Origin: Candidatus Nanopelagicales bacterium
GTDB lineage: Bacteria > Actinomycetota > Actinomycetes > S36-B12 > UBA5976
DNA length: 9,234 nucleotides
Reading direction: 5' to 3'
Assembly: GCA_030831445.1 (NCBI GenBank)
Contig: JAURLB010000186.1
Coordinates: 1-9,234, forward strand
Shown: positions 5,726 to 9,234 of the stretch, piece by piece
How positions within the stretch are numbered: position 1 is the first letter of the stretch
Layout: each line of letters starts with the position of its first letter
Notes under the pieces: generated by a model
What the model saw: the letters and a program-made list of their open reading frames with translations, nothing else
Told to the model about the DNA's origin: nothing
Databases searched by the model: none
Program-made: the position numbers and the translations under genes

Positions 5726-6298
5726 ATGGGTTTTGGACAGGCAATCAAAACATGCTTCAGAAAATATTTCGTGATTTCAGGTCGAGCACCTCGATCTGAA
5801 TATTGGTGGTTTTCGCTTTTTATATTTTTGGTCGGTGGACCATTGGTCCTGATAGCGCTCATCGCTGGAGCTGGAGCACTAATCACTGCCCTCTCAGGCA
5901 CTGAAACTGAAATAGAGAATGCCGCTGGTCTCGCAGTAGGTGCAGCAATTGTTGGGCTTTTGGCGTTTATCTTCTTCCTAGCCATCATTGCACCAAGCAT
6001 CACAGTATTGGTTCGTCGTTTTCATGATGTTGGACTTTCAGGTTGGTGGGTAGGTGGCTACGCGATAGCCAATATTGCAGTCGGCATGATTGAAGGAATG
6101 AACGCTGGACTCAATGGAAACTCAAGTTCTGGCATTGGAATTCTTGGACTCATTCTCAATCTCGCTGCTCTTGGTTCGTTCATCGTGACACTACTACCGT
6201 CGCAGTCTGGCACAAATAAATACGGGCCAAATCCGCTTGGTGCACCGAGTGATTTCTCCTCACCACCTCCACCGCCAGGTGATTACAAGCAAATTTAA
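5726..6298 (+). CDS. DUF805 integral membrane protein
   Basis: This 190-residue protein carries the DUF805 signatures: F-x-x-S-G-R-A-P-R-S-E-Y-W-W-F at about 15-29 (family pattern G-R-x-x-R-x-E-Y-W), V-R-R-F-H-D-V-G-L-S-G-W-W at 96-108, and N-K-Y-G-P-N-P-L-G at 164-172. About four membrane segments are seen (roughly 29-55, 67-93, 105-122 and 137-157). The family includes the E. coli YhaH/YhaI type inner-membrane proteins and has no firmly established function. Unlike short family members it has a lengthened loop between helices 1 and 2 (56-66, acidic) and a cytoplasmic tail with five consecutive prolines (180-184). It is the last gene of the plus-strand run, and its stop codon interlocks with that of the convergent ppx gene over four bases, leaving no room for a terminator. 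Confidence 0.92.
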   Translation: MGFGQAIKTCFRKYFVISGRAPRSEYWWFSLFIFLVGGPLVLIALIAGAGALITALSGTETEIENAAGLAVGAAIVGLLAFIFFLAIIAPSITVLVRRFHDVGLSGWWVGGYAIANIAVGMIEGMNAGLNGNSSSGIGILGLILNLAALGSFIVTLLPSQSGTNKYGPNPLGAPSDFSSPPPPPGDYKQI

Positions 6299-7227
6299 TC
6301 TGCGAGTAGGTCGTAGATAATTCCATCAAGTATGTCGTGCTCACTCACGGTCAGTAACGGCATATTTGGATGGAGTTGAGAAATCTTCAACAAGCTTCGC
6401 CAGAGTACTAATGCTCCGGCACCAATTACATCGACTCGACCAGGATGCATAAACCCACGTTTAGAGCGTTCTTCAAGCGTCATGTGAATCAAAGTGTTTG
6501 CGGCTGTTGCAATATCCTGAATCGAAAAACTTGAACCGTGAATTTTCGCCCGTTCATAGGTTGAAAGCCCTAACGCCTCTGCCGCTACTGTGGTGATGGA
6601 ACCGGCGAGCCCAATGATTGTGTTTGCCCCCGACACATCAACAATTCCAAGAGCCTCATCAATTGCTGCATCGATATCAAGAATTGCTCTTTCCAATTCA
6701 GCACTCGTGGGTGGATTAGAAAATTGATGCCGCTCAGTCATTCTGACACAGCCGATGTTGACAGAACGCGCAGCCTCAACGTTCGAATCGCCCAGTACAA
6801 ATTCAGTCGAACCACCACCAATGTCGATCACGAGGTATGGACTTGGCAGATGTCGAAAACTTCCAGTTGCACCAAGAAAAGAGAGTCGCGCCTCTTCTTC
6901 GCCGGTGATGATGTCTGGGGTTAGGGCGAGTTCTGTCTCTATGATTTCAAGAAATTCTGCCCGATTGCTCACATCGCGCGACGCACTTGTTGCGATAAAG
7001 CGAGTTTGGCTAACACCAAACTGAGTCAGGACTCCTTGAAAAACTCGACACGCATCCTGAAGCCGCATGAGCGCTCCATCACTAAATCGTTTATGTTCAT
7101 CAACGCCTTCACCGAGTCGAATGATGATCATGTCTCGATACAATTCTTGAAGATTTTCGCCATCCGTCTCAACGATAAGTAACCGAATCGAATTCGTCCC
7201 ACAGTCAATTGCTGCTACTCGTCTCAT
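6295..7227 (-). CDS. Ppx/GppA-family phosphatase (exopolyphosphatase / pppGpp phosphatase type)
   Basis: This 310-residue protein has the ASKHA ATPase-like fold of the Ppx/GppA family. Visible motifs are the phosphate-1 loop I-D-C-G-T-N-S-I-R-L-L (7-17), T-S-A-S-R-D-V-S-N-R (81-90), the I-T-G-E-E-E-A-R block (107-114) carrying the likely catalytic glutamate, the phosphate-2 loop D-I-G-G-G-S-T-E (135-142), G-L-A-G-S-I-T-T-V-A, and the C-terminal V-I-G-A-G-A-L-V-L. It lacks the C-terminal HD-like domain of the 500-residue E. coli enzymes, as is normal for short actinobacterial forms such as Rv1026. Such enzymes release phosphate from polyphosphate or convert pppGpp to ppGpp; sequence alone does not tell which. 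The ATG at 7227 overlaps the DUF501 stop in ATGA, so a start five codons upstream is less likely. Confidence 0.93.
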   Translation of the reverse strand: MRRVAAIDCGTNSIRLLIVETDGENLQELYRDMIIIRLGEGVDEHKRFSDGALMRLQDACRVFQGVLTQFGVSQTRFIATSASRDVSNRAEFLEIIETELALTPDIITGEEEARLSFLGATGSFRHLPSPYLVIDIGGGSTEFVLGDSNVEAARSVNIGCVRMTERHQFSNPPTSAELERAILDIDAAIDEALGIVDVSGANTIIGLAGSITTVAAEALGLSTYERAKIHGSSFSIQDIATAANTLIHMTLEERSKRGFMHPGRVDVIGAGALVLWRSLLKISQLHPNMPLLTVSEHDILDGIIYDLLAD

Positions 7228-7706
7228 TCTTGACCTACGCACGGTTCACTGCCCCAAGCCTGTAAGAGGGCTAATGCTTTATCACCAATTGGATTTACTC
7301 CTGGCCCAACCGCAAGTGAATGCGCAATCAGTGCATGGAGACACTTCACTCGCTCTGGCATACCTCCCGCACTAATGCCGGAAATTTCTTCAACATCTTC
7401 AAGCGTTCGGCGTTGCTCCAAATAAGACTGATGGGCCTTTGCATATGCAGATTTCAGTTCAGGGTCTGCGTCAAGTTCTGCCTCAAGTTCTTTCATCACT
7501 CCATTTGCTTCAAGGGTGCCAATCTTTGATGCAAGCTTGGGACAGGTGATGTAATACATCGTTGGGAATGGAGTTCCATCCTCTAGGCGGGGAAGGGTTT
7601 TTACAATATCAGGTAGCCCACACATACAGCGATGGGCTATCTCTACCACACCCCGTGCTTTACGACCGAGTTGTAGGGCTAGTGCTTCATCGTCGGACAA
7701 ACTCAT
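7224..7706 (-). CDS. DUF501 domain protein
   Basis: This 160-residue cytoplasmic protein shows the DUF501 signatures: R-C-M-C-G-L-P-D-I-V (26-35), D-G-T-P-F-P-T-M-Y-Y-I-T-C-P (43-56) and M-P-E-R-V-K-C-L-H-A-L-I-A-H-S-L-A-V-G-P-G-V-N-P-I-G-D (116-142). The family is nearly always found between ftsB/divIC and ppx in Actinobacteria, as here; its activity has not been established as far as I know. Four cysteines (27, 29, 55 and 122) and two histidines (124 and 129) all sit within conserved blocks and could bind a metal such as zinc, which is my inference. The middle (65-105) is charged and probably helical. It overlaps both neighbours by 4 bases (ATGA), so its output is tied to FtsB and Ppx by translational coupling. 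Confidence 0.93.
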   Translation of the reverse strand: MSLSDDEALALQLGRKARGVVEIAHRCMCGLPDIVKTLPRLEDGTPFPTMYYITCPKLASKIGTLEANGVMKELEAELDADPELKSAYAKAHQSYLEQRRTLEDVEEISGISAGGMPERVKCLHALIAHSLAVGPGVNPIGDKALALLQAWGSEPCVGQE

Positions 7707-8116
7707 TGTTCATCCGCGAGCGGCGCAGCAGTATCCCCTGCTTGTTCAATAGATTGCCAAAGAGTCCGATACCAAGGCGGTCGATTCGTTGAGGTGGGCC
7801 GACTCGTCAGTGGTTGAAAGCCAACAGCTTCAGCCTCGCTCGCTTCAAGAACGATATACCCAACTTCGTAAGGCATCACGTAATGCAGGCGGCTCTTTGC
7901 TTGCGCTTTCACATATGCCGGATCTTGCCATCTGTTGATATCTTGAGTGAGTTCTTGAATGAGTATCTGATTTGCTTCTTCTTGCGCTTGCAGAGTGTTA
8001 ATTCTGCTTTGCTGTTCAATCAACTGTCTCATCGGCACAGCAAGAACGAATGTAATGATGAGGACTATGACGATTAGCGTCATTCCACGAAATGTCAGAA
8101 AGCGCTTTTGTACCAT
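7703..8116 (-). CDS. Septum formation initiator FtsB/DivIC-family protein
   Basis: This 137-residue bitopic membrane protein has a short basic cytoplasmic N-terminus, one membrane helix (about 11-27) and an extracytoplasmic coiled coil (about 28-62, rich in Q, E, L and I). The family block follows: D-P-A-Y-V-K-A-Q-A-K-S-R-L-H-Y-V-M-P-Y-E-V-G-Y-I-V-L (65-90). FtsB/DivIC proteins pair with FtsL and FtsQ/DivIB at the division site and control FtsWI septal peptidoglycan synthesis. The 45-residue tail after the domain is of low complexity with several prolines and is typical of actinobacterial members, which carry variable extensions. The ATG at 8116 lies 2 bases after the enolase stop and has no Shine-Dalgarno sequence, so translation probably depends on ribosomes finishing enolase. 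The actinobacterial gene is named divIC or ftsB in different genomes. Confidence 0.9.
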   Translation of the reverse strand: MVQKRFLTFRGMTLIVIVLIITFVLAVPMRQLIEQQSRINTLQAQEEANQILIQELTQDINRWQDPAYVKAQAKSRLHYVMPYEVGYIVLEASEAEAVGFQPLTSRPTSTNRPPWYRTLWQSIEQAGDTAAPLADEQ

Positions 8117-8118
8117 AG

Positions 8119-9234
<1,116 letters not shown>

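Noticed and set aside
5707..6003. A 98-residue minus-strand frame
   Set aside because: It is antisense to the hydrophobic first half of DUF805; the Ala/Pro/Ser-rich product is typical of a shadow.

Overview
The window looks like ordinary core chromosome of a free-living, aerobic actinobacterium with a compact genome of moderate to low GC, as in freshwater or marine planktonic Actinobacteria. The best evidence is the run enolase, FtsB/DivIC, DUF501, Ppx/GppA (mycobacterial order Rv1023 to Rv1026), together with DUF4307 beside GreA (Rv1081c/Rv1080c), DUF4031, DUF3817 and an actinobacterial-type SURF1. The lineage is inferred from gene content and order; no rRNA or tRNA gene is present to confirm it. 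Coding density is very high: the longest non-coding stretch is 100 bases (1403-1502), and most neighbours overlap by 4-17 bases or lie within 25 bases.

Layout. (1) 1-1402, minus strand: a GNAT acetyltransferase followed after 2 bases by an MMPL/RND membrane protein that runs off the left edge. (2) 1503-1769, plus strand: a small DUF4031 protein, divergent from the GNAT gene and convergent with the next cluster, with a 17-base overlap. (3) 1753-2959, minus strand: a 64-residue single-span membrane protein, SURF1 (cytochrome oxidase assembly) and a DUF3817 membrane protein. (4) 3026-6298, plus strand: DUF4307 membrane protein, transcription factor GreA, MFS transporter, MsrA and DUF805 membrane protein. 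This run is divergent from cluster 3 across a 66-base spacer that seems to hold two mirror-image promoters. (5) 6295-9234, minus strand: Ppx/GppA, DUF501, FtsB/DivIC and enolase, each gene overlapping the next by 4 bases or separated from it by 2 bases. Enolase is cut by the right edge.

How the genes work together. Cluster 5 is the conserved actinobacterial cluster joining a glycolytic enzyme, a septum-formation protein and a polyphosphate/ppGpp-type phosphatase. Cluster 4 links transcript-cleavage factor GreA to export (MFS) and oxidative protein repair (MsrA). Cluster 3 supports aa3-type cytochrome oxidase biogenesis, so the cell respires oxygen. Cluster 1 couples an acetyltransferase to an MMPL exporter.

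I see no mobile element, CRISPR array, RNA gene, convincing intrinsic terminator or foreign island, and no new multigene system. The items worth a second look are small: the mirror-image divergent promoter, two probable leaderless starts, the small membrane protein translationally coupled to SURF1, the terminator-free convergent overlaps and the uncharacterised N-terminal half of the GNAT protein.
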